From positions 3,629,605 to 3,693,604 of the forward strand of contig CM022673.1 of NCBI GenBank assembly GCA_012295275.1: a stretch of DNA of 64,000 nt, written 5' to 3'. The translations under genes and the position numbers were made by a program. This DNA is from Chrysomallon squamiferum (lineage: Eukaryota > Mollusca > Gastropoda > Neomphalida > Peltospiridae). Each line of letters starts with the position of its first letter. Position 1 is the stretch's first letter. The notes beneath the pieces are model-generated. The model saw nothing but the letters and a program-made list of their open reading frames with translations, did no database searches and was not told where the DNA came from. Positions 40,954 through 54,968 of the stretch are shown here, piece after piece.

Positions 40954-42344
40954 TTATGAAAATAAATAATTTACCAGTGTGATCAGGTTCTGACTTTATT
41001 TCTGTTAAACTTTGTTCACTTGTTATTATGGAATATACCCTCTTCATTTTGATTTTTCTTTTTTGTTTTCTGAAGAAAAGAATAAGGCACAACAAAACTA
41101 ATGTTACCCATTTACCTTTAAATATTTCCACAGGATCTTTTGAGTTTTAAAAATTTCTATTTAATGCTTATGCATTTTTTAAATGGTCATTTTTTCATGC
41201 CGTATTTATAAAATTAATGAACTTTTCACTTGGAAATATTCCTAGTTAACTAAATATTTTTATGCTGCCAGAGATACATTTTAAAAGAATAAACAAATTT
41301 CTTGCTTAGCAAAACATTCTAGTCTGACAAAAAAACAACAAACTACAAAATGTAATTTATCTATTTAATATAGGATTCATTCTCTCAGCAATTTACACTA
41401 TTTCTTCTAAATATCTATGTACAATTACATGCATCTTGGACTTCCTCACTCTATTGTCATTGTCATAATCTTAAGCTTAATCTGAAACTAAAACCAAAAA
41501 GGAGAAGAGAATTTCACAAATGAGGATGGAAAGTCGCTATTCTAAGACAAATTCTGAATGTAACAGAATATGTTAATAACTGTTTTACTAAGAAATGCAT
41601 TTTTGTCATAAAATGAATTATAAAAAAAACACATGAATTAAATTTTTCAATTGCACAAAATATGACAGTATGTGAACCTCAAACTGATAATGTATCAATA
41701 TCTTAAAACAGAGAATAATTAAATACCTATTTCATAAGATCATCACCCTCAGACCATATCACAACATGATGTACAAATTCCTCAAAAAAACATCTCTTTT
41801 AACTAATTAAAACTGAAAATATCTTTATAGTCATTCACATTAGATATTTATAATTTTATAATTCATATTTTAAGATAAAATTTGAATTGAATATGATGTA
41901 CACTATCTTGTCTGTGAGGAAATAAAAAAAAATTACTTGTGTAATAAAGTAAACATATATTACAAATGTCATGTAAATTACTTATATATTATAGCATAAA
42001 TTTACATTAATATTTTTTCCCTTTTATATTTGATGTTATTTTAACAGATATGAGCAATTTGGAGTATCAACATTCAAAATCTGAGATTTAGCATGGGGAA
42101 AGAAAAATGGACAAAGATGTGAACTTACATAAAACAAATCATTCATAGTGACTGAGACTGAGGGGCACACTATAAAGGGAATGCATAGGATTTGGCTTAG
42201 TACCATTCTGACAACAGATTTATAAAGTAAAAATATTATTTTACACAAAAATAAGATTTTAATGTTGTATTCCAAGATATTATCTTTCTTACGTATAAAA
42301 ATATTTTTTTTGAATTCTACTGTAAAATATAGGACATTTCATTT

Positions 42345-42388
<44 letters not shown>

Positions 42389-42600
42389 AAAGAAATATAT
42401 AGATATGAAATAGTTATACAGATAATTATTTAACACTAAAAACCATGTTATGGGGTAACAGGTAAAACATGAATTTTGTTACCCCACTCAGGATATGTTA
42501 CACATAATAGTAATAATTTGTGATAACTAACAAATGCTTACAAAGTATTATGCTCCTGTATAATAAAACACTTTCTTTCACACACACACACACACACTCA

Positions 42601-42642
<42 letters not shown>

Positions 42643-43051
42643 CACATGCACATGAAACCCGCTGACAGCAAAGCCATTATACCAACTTGCAAAATAAATT
42701 GCAGATTTAGATTTTTCATTGATATGATTCTGTCAGTGTTATATATAAACCCTTGAGATTTCTGTTCTTAAATAGGATGAAATGCACACAAAAGATTGTT
42801 ATTTTTTCTTCTAACTGCTTCCAACATCAATAGCACATTTTCTCTTTTTTTTTTAATGTCAGAATATTATTTAGTCAGTTTTATATTATTTGTGTTACAA
42901 GTATATTTACAATGCTGAAGCCTAAAGTATGCAATTATGTAATAAAAAAAAATTAAAAATTAAAAATAAAACAGACTCTGAAAATTCATTGAAATATACG
43001 AGGACTATGTTTTCAATCAATGAACTATATGTTCAAAATCATTTTTCAAAA

Positions 43052-43093
<42 letters not shown>

Positions 43094-46000
43094 CTTTAGA
43101 TGACAAGAATTCATTGATATAAATAAAAAGTATTTCATAATGCACCAACAACAAATTCAGCTTTATACATAATTCTTTTAAAAGATGACACTGAAAATTA
43201 TTTTTATCACAAATTTTGTGTTTGTTTTTGTTTCTGTTTTTTCAATTAAACAAGGACATATATAATTACTTGTCAAAATGTCACTTAAAAGCATGGCATT
43301 TGAATGGACAATGTTAGTTTCTATAAACTCAAGCAGCAATACTTTGTTTCTTTTACCTATAGTGCATTGGATAACTACATTTTAAAAAAAATATATTAAT
43401 TTTCTTTTTTGTTTTGCATTAACTATCACTAATAACAATTATCGGAGCTCATAAAACAAGAAGGAAAAACAATCTAATTTTACAAATTTTTGGCCATCAT
43501 CCAGAATAAAATACATTCATAAATTACAATCTATATACATCTTTCAACTCATCTATTTACAAGTTATTCTGCTTTCACTATGGCCATTTAAAACTGAAAA
43601 AAATACATGTTAAATATTGATTATAATATTCTTAACAAAAATAGCTGATATGCACCAGCCATAGTATTACAAAACTTAAAAAGCTCAAAACAGGTTTTGT
43701 ACAGCTAAAGAAATGGATTTAACATTTTTTGTCTTTGTCAGTTTGATCCAGAATTTCTAGTAGTTATCAGTTACAATTTACAATACGTTAAAAAATAAAA
43801 GCATGGCTTTCCCTGTAATTTCTGGGAAAATTTTGAATAATCTGAAATGTACATTTGTCACAATTTGCTATCACATGAATAAAACTAAAGTGAGGTTAAG
43901 ACCACAGAAGCACCGAAGGTTTAGAATGTTCCGATCAATAAAGAGTTTATCATTTGTCATAAGAAATGGGACAAGCTCTAACTGACGCAGTCCCAACAGT
44001 TAGATGCAGAACACCAACTTTTAATCACTTTTAAAAAATTTTGCTCACAACATCAATTGCTGTCAAATGTGAGAAATCTTGTTTACTATGTCAATAATTC
44101 TCACTAGTTTATTAAGTCTGGTGTTTTATCTAATCAGCAGAATCCAATCACATGTGTTTGAAATAAAAACAGGAGCAGTAGTAATAAAGCTGTATATTCA
44201 CATGCAATAACTTAACAAAATCAATACATAATGCTGATTAAAGCAGAATTTAAGAAACTGACAAAATAGATTTAAATATGTCGAGATCAACAAACAGCAC
44301 TTGTGTACTAATGAATCAATAAATATTATATTGCATTGTACATAAATAAGCAAATTACAGCACAGATAAGAATATGCAGCAAAACATTTGAAATAAAGCT
44401 AAGTATGTAAAATCTCATTAAAAACAGGTTGTTTAACCTGCACTGACCATCAGTTTACAATGGGTTTGGGTGAATCTAATCAGTAAGCAAAAGTGAAAGA
44501 AATAATGTCATAAAGTCTACATTTAGGCTGCAGCTTACACTACTGGCTGGGTAATATCTTAAATTTTACACCGATTCAAATATTAAATACAAACTTAAGT
44601 ACACCAAAGAAACTGAACCAAATATTAAAAATATTAATAAAAAAGAACACAAAACGTAAGAGAGAATTCAAAGAAAAATATAGATTCTGGTAGGTACATC
44701 CGATATATGAGACTAGTGCTGTCAACAGAAATAAAATTACATTTTTATCTAGATTTTGCTGTTGAGATATCTTCCAAGATAAATGAATATTCAATAACAT
44801 CTCAGTAAACAATGCCTTCTATATGTTGATATGTAACAAAAGCAAAAGGCAGTGATACAACATGTCTTTGTTTAAATGTAGTGCATTAATAACTGAATCT
44901 TCATTTTATTTTTGTCATTAAAACTGAATTAACAAATATATAAATAAGCTTTAGCAGATTCAAAAATTAATAATTCTGGATTAGTTTCGAAATGATATAA
45001 TAAAAAATTTCTATCCTAATTAAAGTAATTAAAAATTCAAAGGTCTCGGTGAATTAATTTACTTTATTAAATAAAGTATTTTTTCTTTTATTAGACAAAT
45101 TATTATTTTATGAATTTTACTATGTAACTCTAGATTCAGTTCACACACTCTTACAGGCTGATGAATGTTTGGCTTCTGAAATACAATCCTTTTTTTTTTC
45201 TTCAAATAAATTTTATGTGCATAAATAAATACAGTAAAATTATATATTGACAGTTCTCTTAAGAAAATTGAATGGCTCCCACTATATTCCTTTATGAAAA
45301 TGTTACTGGCAGGTGAATGTCATTTTTCACTGACAATGAACAAACTGTCATAATATGTTTTCAGAAAATTTCAAATATAATCTACACAATGCAAATTATC
45401 TGGTTCAGTTTAAGCTTTTAAAATATGGTTTTATTCAGTTAGAGAATGGAATTGTTTGGAGAGGATTTTTTTACCTTAACTATGGAATCCTTTTCACATT
45501 ATGATAACAGGACTCCAAACATTTTGATTACATTATATGTGGACTATATTATTGTTATATACAAAAATAACAATATGACACTATTATCAGCATCTATCAT
45601 TCATTAGCTAGTGGATGTCAAGCATTTGTTTGTTCCAACGTGAGGTTATAAGAGGTAACATATTCCCAATTTATTCATATGCTGAGTTACAAAGCACATT
45701 TGATATACAGTCAAGGGATCATGGCTTGAATGGAAATAAAGTGACCACTGCATTTTATTCGTACTGATACAGAGCACTTTATGGCTGGGTTCTGAAGTAG
45801 TTTGTATATATAAATGCTATTCGTCATTTCTGAATATTTTTGATCAATATATTATTTTTGTTTGTACAGATATTTCTCATATTGCAAATTATTTAAACCA
45901 GAGTCATTACTAACTATATGTTGTTTGATATTCCTGTGTGATATAGCAGTTAATCATTTGGCCATACTGGAATTACATTCTAGTGTAAGCTGCGACTAGG

Positions 46001-46653
46001 AGCTAATTGGGGAGGTGGAAGACGTCATCACTTTTCTCCAATTAATTCTAATACTATCCTAGGCAGACAATCTGTGTTCTTTGAATATGCAGTGGTTAGA
46101 AGAATTTTAAAATTATTTTTCCTGAAAACTTGATTCTTTGAAACCGTTATCAAACTCTTGACTTTGTTTTTGTACAAAATGAAGGATGAGAACTGATTAA
46201 AGCTTTCACACCATTTTATGAAGAAAAAAAACCCATTTTATACACACAATGTGATTTCAAAATGTATCTACCACTTTTGTTTAATTGTACAAAAGTAACA
46301 CCAATTAAAAACAACTTCACTTTTACAGTTTCAAAATCTAAAAATATTCTGAAGCCTGAAGGCCCATTTAATACACTAAACTTATTATGTATTCTTTACG
46401 TCACATCCATACCAGATAATTGTATCTGTATGACTCACACAGGCTATGTCTTTAATAAATGATGCAGTGTGATGATGCACCCATTCAAACAAACATCTCA
46501 CGTAACTGTCATGTACTACAGTAAGGCAGAAACATTCTCAATGAAAGTAGTAAATGACAACATATGAATAAAAAAAAAAAAAAAAGAAAGGTACTGTTTA
46601 GAATTTAAATATTATTTACAATTTACAAATAACCTATACAGTACCAGCCTGGC
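40954..46653. other. Intergenic / likely long SIAH1 3' UTR; no coding exon
   Basis: No conserved protein frame was found. From about 41.3 to 46.6 kb the sequence is less repetitive than elsewhere and could be a long minus-strand SIAH1 3' UTR, which is inference. Repeats are poly(A) at 42350-42383, an interrupted CA run at 42581-42642, an AT run at about 43054-43091, and poly(A) at 46566-46584. Confidence 0.45.
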
Positions 46654-47925
46654 CTATCTGTCACACTGTGATATTGTTACATTAATTCCTAAATTTCCAT
46701 GATCAGCAAACAGCTGGGCTATGTTCGTATCAAACACAAGACAGTCACTGCTCATAATGGCAGACTGTATTCCATCATGAATGCTTCTTGGAGTAGCCTC
46801 CCATGTCAGTCGCCTCCTATGTCCATTTAATTCCAGTCTGAAAATTTATGGTTAAAAAATGTATAAAAAATAACAATTAAAACGTTCAAAGAAAAACAGC
46901 TGAAGTAATTTTCACAAATATACACTATGATAAATTCTCCACTGAACATAAACTATAAAAGAAATAACAGTATTAAGAAAAAATGACATTATCCAATAAA
47001 CAATGGATAATTTATTACTATATTTTTGGCAGACGCCCTTTGAAACAGCACTGTATGTCAGCCATCAACATCACGTGCATGACACCGATTCATTCAAGTA
47101 AAGTAAGGTACCCATTTGTACAGCAATAGTTAGATATAAATTATAAAAAGAACAATAGCAATAACTAAATAAATGTTTCTTTCAGCTGTCAGTCTTGATT
47201 AGCATGTATTTCTCATTAGCCGATGATGTGCCTTATGTAAACAGAAACCATATTAAATATTCACATAATTAATCATGCAGGTATCATCTTTCTAACCTAC
47301 AACCATTTGTATTTCAGACTAGTGAAAATCACTTACCTATATGCAAAGCTTTCTGCCTCTTTTCTCGTGCCTATTAATTGAACTATGGCATAAAACATCT
47401 GTAAACCGTCAATTTTTTCTTGTTTTTCAAGAACTAACATAAAGTTGTGGCGAAAACATGATTGCATCATAACCCAATCCACTGCACCAGGAAGATTAAT
47501 GTCAGTGGCAAGAAATACAATATCTTCACCTGTGAAAATCCAAAAAATGCAATTAAAAATGCAACACATCAACTCTGAAATTAAAAAAAAATTGCATTTA
47601 TTTTTCTTCTTAATTCCTTTAGACTGACATAAAGACCACTATTACATTTTATCTTTATCAAATTTTAATAACAGAATCAATTCCATTACTTCTCAAATTC
47701 AGAGTAGGAAACAATCTGATTACCCTGTAATGTAGTGATACTTTTGTGAGACTGCATAAGATGAGGCATGACATTTTCCAAAGACCCCTGCCATTTGCAG
47801 GATGCACCAGGACATGGACATGTGTAGGGTCTGCAAATAAAAAAAAAATATCCTCAAATTCATGAGTGTCTTTCTCTGTGTGTGTGTGTGTGTGTATGTG
47901 TGTGTGTGTGTTTGAGAGAGAAAGA

Positions 47926-47977
<52 letters not shown>

Positions 47978-49610
47978 CTGAAATCGTCAACATAAGGATG
48001 TTCAAGTACAAAATGTCACCATGAGGATCTTAAACATTTTTTGTTTAAAAATTACCTCCATATTTCTTTTTACAATAACATTAAACAATAAAATGAGATA
48101 TCTGCTTAATGAAAACACTAATAAAAAGGTGAACTCACCTGTATTCACAAGTTTCTTCATGGTCAGTTTTCTCTGTATGAAGTAGTGTTACGAGGCAACC
48201 ATTGTTAGAGTATTTGCATGGAAAACTAACAGTGGAAGCCACCTTCTCCATGGCCAGGTTCCGAATATTTCCTAAACGTTAAAAGGAATATTATGAATTC
48301 AAGAATAACAAGACTGCGGTTAGTGTTTTAGATTTTACTTTTCAATTTGGTACTTTTGGAAACATAAGGATTACATTTTATCGTGGCTTAATTATCAGTT
48401 AAACAAAATAACATGGCATATTTATATATTAATAAATATATTTCTAGTCAGACAAAAGAAATTGCCATTTTATTTAACAATTCAGAAAACTGCAAATTAG
48501 GTTTCAGAATTCCAATTCCACAGGTACAGGTTGTCTGATATTCCGCATTCAAAGAAAATAGGTATCCTTATATACAAAAACATATTTATTTATTTTAAAA
48601 AATAACAAATGAAAAAATCATTTGACAAATGCATTGTTAATTAGCTCTCAACTATCAGCTTATAGATTAGAATTTTCCAAATTAATAAACAGCTAGTGTT
48701 CTCTCTAATTAGAAACAGATAGATACCACATGCCCAACACATCCACAAAAATGATAAATTATATAACAATGCCTTCTAAGTCATTCAATAAATTCAAAAG
48801 ATATCTGAAACCTATAGAAGTATACACTGCCAAGTTTTTTAGGAGCAAACGATGCATCCTGAATGAACTAAAATCCCTGCTAAATAATATGGAATTAAAA
48901 TAAAACGTGAAAAATAATTTTTGAAAATTACACATAAATGGTTATTTTAAAAACGAACTGCCTGCTACTCATGAAAAAATAAAGAATATTACATTACATA
49001 CCAAGAGGCCCTCTGCATGTTGGACATGATGCAAGTTTCTGGCGACACGACTGGCACACAATGTGCCCACTCTGACACTGCATAATTGGAGGTAATGCAT
49101 AGTCGAAACAAACCGGACACTCAAAGTAGCTGGCTAGGTCAGTGCTGCTGTTGTTGGGTACTGAAACAGGAAAATAACATGTCTGATATTTTCAGAGTAA
49201 AACAACGTAACTGAATAATTTTTAAAAATAAATCCAAATCTTTTTGAAAAATAAAATAAACAATTTTATAATGATTCTAAAGATCAGCTGGCTGAACACA
49301 ACAAGAATTCAATTCTAGTTGACATGTATCATTACTATGATCAATTTAATGATGAAAATATAAATAAACATAGATAAATTTCAAAAATAAAAATTGTATA
49401 TTATTCATTTATCAAAGGGTACACCTACTTAATTGGTTCATCTGGTGTGGGTGTGTATATGTTTAAATATGTACTAGAATTATTTAATTAATTAAGCTTT
49501 GCTTGAAACTTAATTACTTATATAATAACTAATACAATTTTAACAATGTTATTCTTACATGATGGAGCCAAACCTCTACCTTTCCCTTCAGATGCAGGCT
49601 GCCTGCTCAT
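46654..49610 (-). CDS. SIAH1: E3 ubiquitin-protein ligase SIAH1, 6 coding exons
   Basis: SIAH (seven in absentia) is a dimeric RING E3 ligase that degrades many signalling and transcription targets, with roles from photoreceptor fate in flies to hypoxia response. Exons, 5' to 3': 49610-49559 (exon begins at 49625), 49160-49002, 48271-48139, 47830-47724, 47529-47337, 46837-46654. All phases agree, giving 275 residues (human 282). The RING begins at FECPVCFDY and includes [13 protein letters not shown] and CPTCRGPLG. The SIAH zinc fingers show [10 protein letters not shown] and [14 protein letters not shown]. The substrate-binding domain shows [40 protein letters not shown] and [10 protein letters not shown]. 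The end SQCDR is three residues longer than the human SMC end. The variable N-terminus before the RING is short. Identity is very secure. Confidence 0.97.
47876..47974. repeat. Compound (TG)n(AG)n microsatellite in SIAH1 intron 3
   Basis: A GT-rich tract is followed by about 45 bp of pure AG. It lies immediately upstream, on the minus strand, of the acceptor of the exon 47830-47724. Confidence 0.9.
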
Positions 49611-49625
49611 GATTAGATTTTCAAT

Positions 49626-50442
49626 CTGGAAAACCCAAAGAAAAAGGTTGTAAATTTGCAGTTTATTAAAATGTTAGAAGGTAGACAAATAATTTATAAC
49701 AGAAATAATAAATATATAAATATAATATAAATATTTGAGATCATAAACATTAAAACAATTAATAATTTAATTGAGTAATTAATTCACTTCCCATTTTGTT
49801 TTTTGTTTTTTTTTAATTTCTAATGCAATCTGCCATACAGGACAAACATTACAAAAAAATGACGTGGATATTAAAGATTATTCTTCTTGATTCTAATTGG
49901 AAAATTAATATCACAGAGATCGCTACATACAGCCATGCTTCAACCCCTTTCCGAAATAGTACACAATAAAAATGGCGGATAGTCAATAGACGTTTTGTCT
50001 TAATTTTAACCAGCAGTGATACGGTAACTGTTAAAAAATAGATGAAAAATCTCTAGATCTGGTTTCCGTGGTATTTATACAATTCTGTTTACAAACCGTA
50101 GACTCCACGATGACTGTTTGTTTGATAAGACTTAAGTACAAAATAAAACATTCAGTCACAAAATAACCACTGACACTGTGATCTACGTCATTGATTTATG
50201 TTGAGAGTGGAAATTGAAGCGCGCCCTCTATTAAATCATACCAAGGTCTCGTAACAGGTTTCAGTGCAAAGATTTCCTTAACATTTTATTCACAGAAGAG
50301 TTAATACTAATAGGTGGATGATTAGTTATTTGTTCAGTGATTCAGTTTACAAATATAACACTAATTATTGAAATAGTTTTAATTATTGTTATCATAATCG
50401 TCATCACCATCATCATTCATCATCATCATCATCATCATCATC

Positions 50443-50506
<64 letters not shown>

Positions 50507-51150
50507 TTTGTTGTTTGGTTTCCTGATAAATGGTCACAGACACAATAATTGCTGATCGATGTATTTATAATAATGATAATAATAACAACAATAACAATAA
50601 CCATAATAATAATAATACAAATTATTATTATTATTATAAATAATAGTAGTATCATCATCATCAATATCATTTTGTATTTATTAATAATATGTCAGTGTGA
50701 AATATAAATGTAATTATATTAAGAAAGTACGATAGTAACAACGCCAGTGATGATAATTAAACCCACCCATATAATGATACACACTACTGATTGTATGTGT
50801 GTGTATATATACATGTATATTATTATTTCAGAAATGTGTAGGACTTGCGCGATACCTATATATCTCTATGGATACAGTTGTGCAGTCATGCCTGAAAGAC
50901 AAATTAACTGCTATTGTGCTCATCAAAACACTGATATTAATTCGTCAGTGTTTATGTTTGTATGTCTCTCAAACTGTTTTCACTATGGTATTCTTAACAG
51001 GTTAATTGCTTGTTTGTTAATTACTCCACTATATTAATGTGTGTTGTGTAATCAAAGTTAGTAAAGCAGGAAACCTTGTAGCAAGTAACAGGTTGGCCAG
51101 ATCAGTCTTATCTCACTAACAGTAAACAGTTAACAGTCGCTTGAGTAGTC
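49626..51150. promoter_or_regulatory. Intergenic / divergent promoter region between SIAH1 and ANKRD9-like gene
   Basis: A SIAH1 acceptor ends at 49626, so at least one noncoding SIAH1 exon lies within this stretch. AAAATGGCGGAT at about 49968 resembles a YY1 site, and CpG-containing sequence occurs at 49960-50260; this is the likely SIAH1 5' end. A triplet microsatellite (CAT, then TTA) lies at 50410-50502. The 96-codon frame at 50747-51037 shows no recognised similarity and is probably chance. Confidence 0.45.
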
Positions 51151-51177
51151 ATGCGTGCTTGATTGATCTGTGATGAA

Positions 51178-51288
51178 ATGGAATTTGTACCGTTCTATAT
51201 TGTAACCGTACGTCACCGAGCTACCAGAGAAATAACTGTCAGTGCCAGTCACGTGAACTGTATGAACAGTGCGCTTCTGAAATCATGA
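51178..51288 (+). other. Upstream ORF overlapping the ANKRD9-like start
   Basis: This 36-codon ORF starts at an ATG with G at -3 and G at +4. It ends in a TGA that shares bases with the main start codon (ATGA at 51285-51288). Two shorter ATG-initiated frames precede it (51151 and 51173). Such an overlap favours repression of the main ORF or termination-reinitiation; the regulatory role is inferred. Confidence 0.5.
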
Positions 51289-52079
51289 TACTCAGCTTCT
51301 TGACCGCAGTACGAGATCAGAAACCTGTGGATGAATTAGAACAGCTTAGAACAACAACTGGGTATGAATGGGAAAGCGACAGCAAAACGCATTCAGCTGT
51401 CGAAGCGATGCGTTACGCACTTCTTTACGGGCATTCCGCATACGTCTTATACATGATGCAAAATTACGGACGGCAACTTATCACTGCGGATATTTGTTGT
51501 CCGTTTCTGTTGCTTGCCGTCAAACTAAACCAGTTCAGTAGTGTTCAGTTGATTTGCGATTGCAGTGCTGAAAATACGAAAGAAACTGATGAGGGATATG
51601 TTAATACCAAAGGCTGTAAATGTATGGAAAGAGGTAAAACGGCTCTTCATGCAGCCAGCGAGCTTGGTTTTCTTGATTGCTTGAGAGTACTATTGCAAAA
51701 CGGTGCTAACCAGTTGTGTATCGATTCCGAAGGCAATACACCTTTGGAATGTGTTCTGCAAGCGGAATTTTGTACATACGATATGTTCAGATGTGCAGTT
51801 GAACTAGCCAGACACCGTCAACAGCTGCAATGGGACGTTGTTATAAAGCTTAACGCATTGCACGAACGCTTCCATGGAAACGGACGCAGTGGGAACGATG
51901 GCGAAGTGTGTAAAATATGTAGCACCTTACCTCGTTTCCAGCCCAGTGATTTAACGCATTTGAGTACATACGTCATCCGACACTCACTTGGAATAAAGTT
52001 GTCTCAAAATATAAAAAAACTTCCAGTACCGAACATCATTAAATATTCTATATCCTTCAAAGATCCAAACGACAATTGA
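51285..52079 (+). CDS. ANKRD9: Ankyrin repeat domain-containing protein 9-like, single exon
   Basis: Vertebrate ANKRD9 is a substrate receptor of cullin-RING ubiquitin ligases that targets IMPDH and so affects guanine nucleotide synthesis. The 264-residue product follows the ANKRD9 order. It has an N-terminal FLTAVRDQKP (human-like AVRD motif), then HSAVEAMRYALLYGHSAYV, a central GKTALHAASELGFLDCLRVL ankyrin repeat, and EGNTPLECVL. It ends in LPRFQPSDLTHLSTYVIRH and a LPVPNIIKY tail resembling the C-terminal cullin-adaptor-like region. No intron is needed. The same frame stays open upstream back to two TGA codons at 51169-51174 and includes a residue pattern (YEQCASEI) similar to vertebrate sequence before AVRD, so a spliced or non-AUG longer form is possible. 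GC content is clearly higher than its flanks. Confidence 0.85.
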   Translation: MILSFLTAVRDQKPVDELEQLRTTTGYEWESDSKTHSAVEAMRYALLYGHSAYVLYMMQNYGRQLITADICCPFLLLAVKLNQFSSVQLICDCSAENTKETDEGYVNTKGCKCMERGKTALHAASELGFLDCLRVLLQNGANQLCIDSEGNTPLECVLQAEFCTYDMFRCAVELARHRQQLQWDVVIKLNALHERFHGNGRSGNDGEVCKICSTLPRFQPSDLTHLSTYVIRHSLGIKLSQNIKKLPVPNIIKYSISFKDPNDN

Positions 52080-54928
52080 CTGATAATATATAACACAACC
52101 ACAGTGTTTTGTTTTGAATGTAGTTTGGTAACAGCGTAACTGTAGCGTGACGGTTACATAATCATTGTTTATGTTTACAGAGTCTGGACAAATACACCGA
52201 ATAATAGGCTCTCTTACTATTTAAGATCTTCTTATTTAATTTAAAATGATATATTCATAAATAAAGACCTTAGAAATTTAAGAAAGCAATTAACATGGCA
52301 TGAAATTAAATTTATAGCTGCATACGTCAATAATATTGATTAATTAATTTATTTATCTGCGTAATATATTTAACTGTTTACACTGTATTTATTTATTTAT
52401 CAATGTGTACATACTTTTATGTTTAACTTCCTAACGTGTTATTTATTTATTCTGAAAATTTTAATGTATTTATATTACATATGCCACACGAATTACATAT
52501 TTTGTAGTTATTTATCTAACTTTTTCTCTTTCCGATTTTTAGAATCTTCTTTATTATTTATTTATTTACTTATACATAATCGTTTCTTTCTTTCATACTA
52601 AAGTATTATTTATTTATCAAAAAAATTGTTGTTTCTTAAATTATACTTATAAAATAAAAGACATAATATTTAAGGTAACCGATATTTAACTGTCTGTTAT
52701 TACACGTTTAATTCTAATTTATTTTTTATATACTTTTATATTTATTAAAATAACTCATTAACATTGTTTTTATAGCTACAGTAATTTGTTTTATCTTTTG
52801 ACGGTAGCAAAGATAATTGAGTATGTTAAATAACATAATATCGTTATGATGCGTGCTTAGAAGATAACAGACCCGCATTTACTAGGGAAAAGGGAACCAC
52901 TATTATTATTATTATCAGCAGGTGTTTCTGTCAGTTGCTTCTTGATTTCTTTCCTTCCTTCTTTCTTTTCTTCCCTTCTTTCTTTTCTTTTAATATTTTT
53001 AAAATTATTTTTTATTAATTTCTTTGAAATATATATGTGTGTCTGCGTGCGTTTTATTATGTATTGAATGTATTAACTGATCAACTATTTATTAACAGAC
53101 TTAATTATTATTTTTCTTAATTTAGTGTATTTTTTATTTAATTTTTATTTATATTTCTATTTATTTATTTATTTATTTATTATACGTAAATTATTTTTAA
53201 CATTTACATTATTTATTTAATTTGTAATATGAAATGTTTATGTTTATATTTCTCAATTTCTTCTTCTTATTATTATTATTGTGATTTGCAATACAGTAAT
53301 ATGATTTTTTAAAACCATTATTATTAATGTATTGTGTTTTAACTTACTATTTGTGATAATTATTTATAAACTTGAAATTTTATTATTTTTATTATGTAAC
53401 AAATTCAGTTTATACATATACTTTTAACGAGTGGAAAATAAATATATTTATTTATTTATTTGTCGTCTTTTTTACATAAAAACATAATTTAAAAAAAACA
53501 AACAACAACAAACAAACAAACAATAAAAAACTGAAAACAACTGTATTAAACAGTGATTAAACTGTTTTTAATTCTGGAAAATTCGTTGTTATCGTTATTT
53601 GTTACGAATTTGGTTCACTATTAATAACAACACAGCCACCAATAGGGACGGCTGCTGCACCAGAAGGAGCAACGGTAGCAACAGTAGTAGCAGCAGCAAC
53701 AACACTGGCACAGGACATAATAATGGGTGCAGTCGGCACAAAGGACAAATCTTACCTCCTCACGGCAAATGCATAAATAAAACCAAATAGATCTACTAAG
53801 AAACATATTGATTTTTTGGCACTAATTTTATGTAAATAAAAGAGAGTAAAACTATTTTTATATAAATAAAAGAAAATAAAACTAATTTTATTCAAGTAAA
53901 AGAGAATAAAACTATTTTGGTTTTACGTTATACAGTTCCATATTACTAATATTCTAAAAATGTTTTCTAAAAGTTTTGCGGGGAAAAAAATAATCAACGA
54001 AGAAACCAAAAATGTTAATGTGTAGATTATTTCAAAACAACAACAACAAATTAAATAATATATATTTCACGCGGTCTTGAATTAGTTTATAACACTGATA
54101 TTCCAAAACATTTGCTTATTAGAAACAATGGTATAATTTTTAAAAAGTTTTGAATGCCCAGTTTAATTTCATTTCTGCTCAAGCACAGGTAGATGAAATA
54201 TAAATTTATATATCTTCAGACATCTCAAACATACTGATAAATTAGTTAAATTTTGACATACTGATGACATAAGTTAAATTTTGAAAATATATATTTTTTT
54301 AACTGTAACTTTAATATTTTTAAACATATGAATTTTTTGTTTTGTTTTGTTTTGTTCGTTTTTATGTTCATTTGAATATCGTGAAAAAATCGTGGATGTC
54401 ACTTTAAAAACAATATTAAGCCATCTGAATATTACAAATATTTTCTATTCATGACGTTTTGGTGACAAGGAAAAGATGACTGAAAAAATCAAGATTTAGT
54501 ATAGCAAATAAAAAATCACTGGAAAAAAAGTGGCAATTTTTATGTATCAGCATGTATATGTGCTGACCTGAGGTTTCGTCGGGTTCCACCAATGTTCGCT
54601 CCTGTTCTGGTCAACGTTCATGGTCTTCGTACGAACAACTTGTGAGCACCATCATGCGTGTCGATCGTCACGAGAACTGAAAGACCGTGGTAGAATTTCT
54701 CCGTGGAAGCGGTTAGAACATCCATTTAAACCATCAAACACTATCAAAAAAATAAATAAAGAATATACACAAAAATTCTCAGTAACAGAATCTTTCATTT
54801 CCTAGTATGATATTTTTTATTAAAAGTTGTGATTTTTTTTTCCATTTTTTTTTTTCTTCCGGTACTTTTTGACTTATGACTTATTCATAATTTTTTTTTA
54901 TTTTTCATTGTCTCTGAGGGATAATTAA

Positions 54929-54968
<40 letters not shown>

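Noticed and set aside
50747..51037. 96-codon plus-strand ORF before the ANKRD9-like gene
   Set aside because: No recognised similarity, repetitive AT-rich start, not in frame with the downstream gene. Probably chance.
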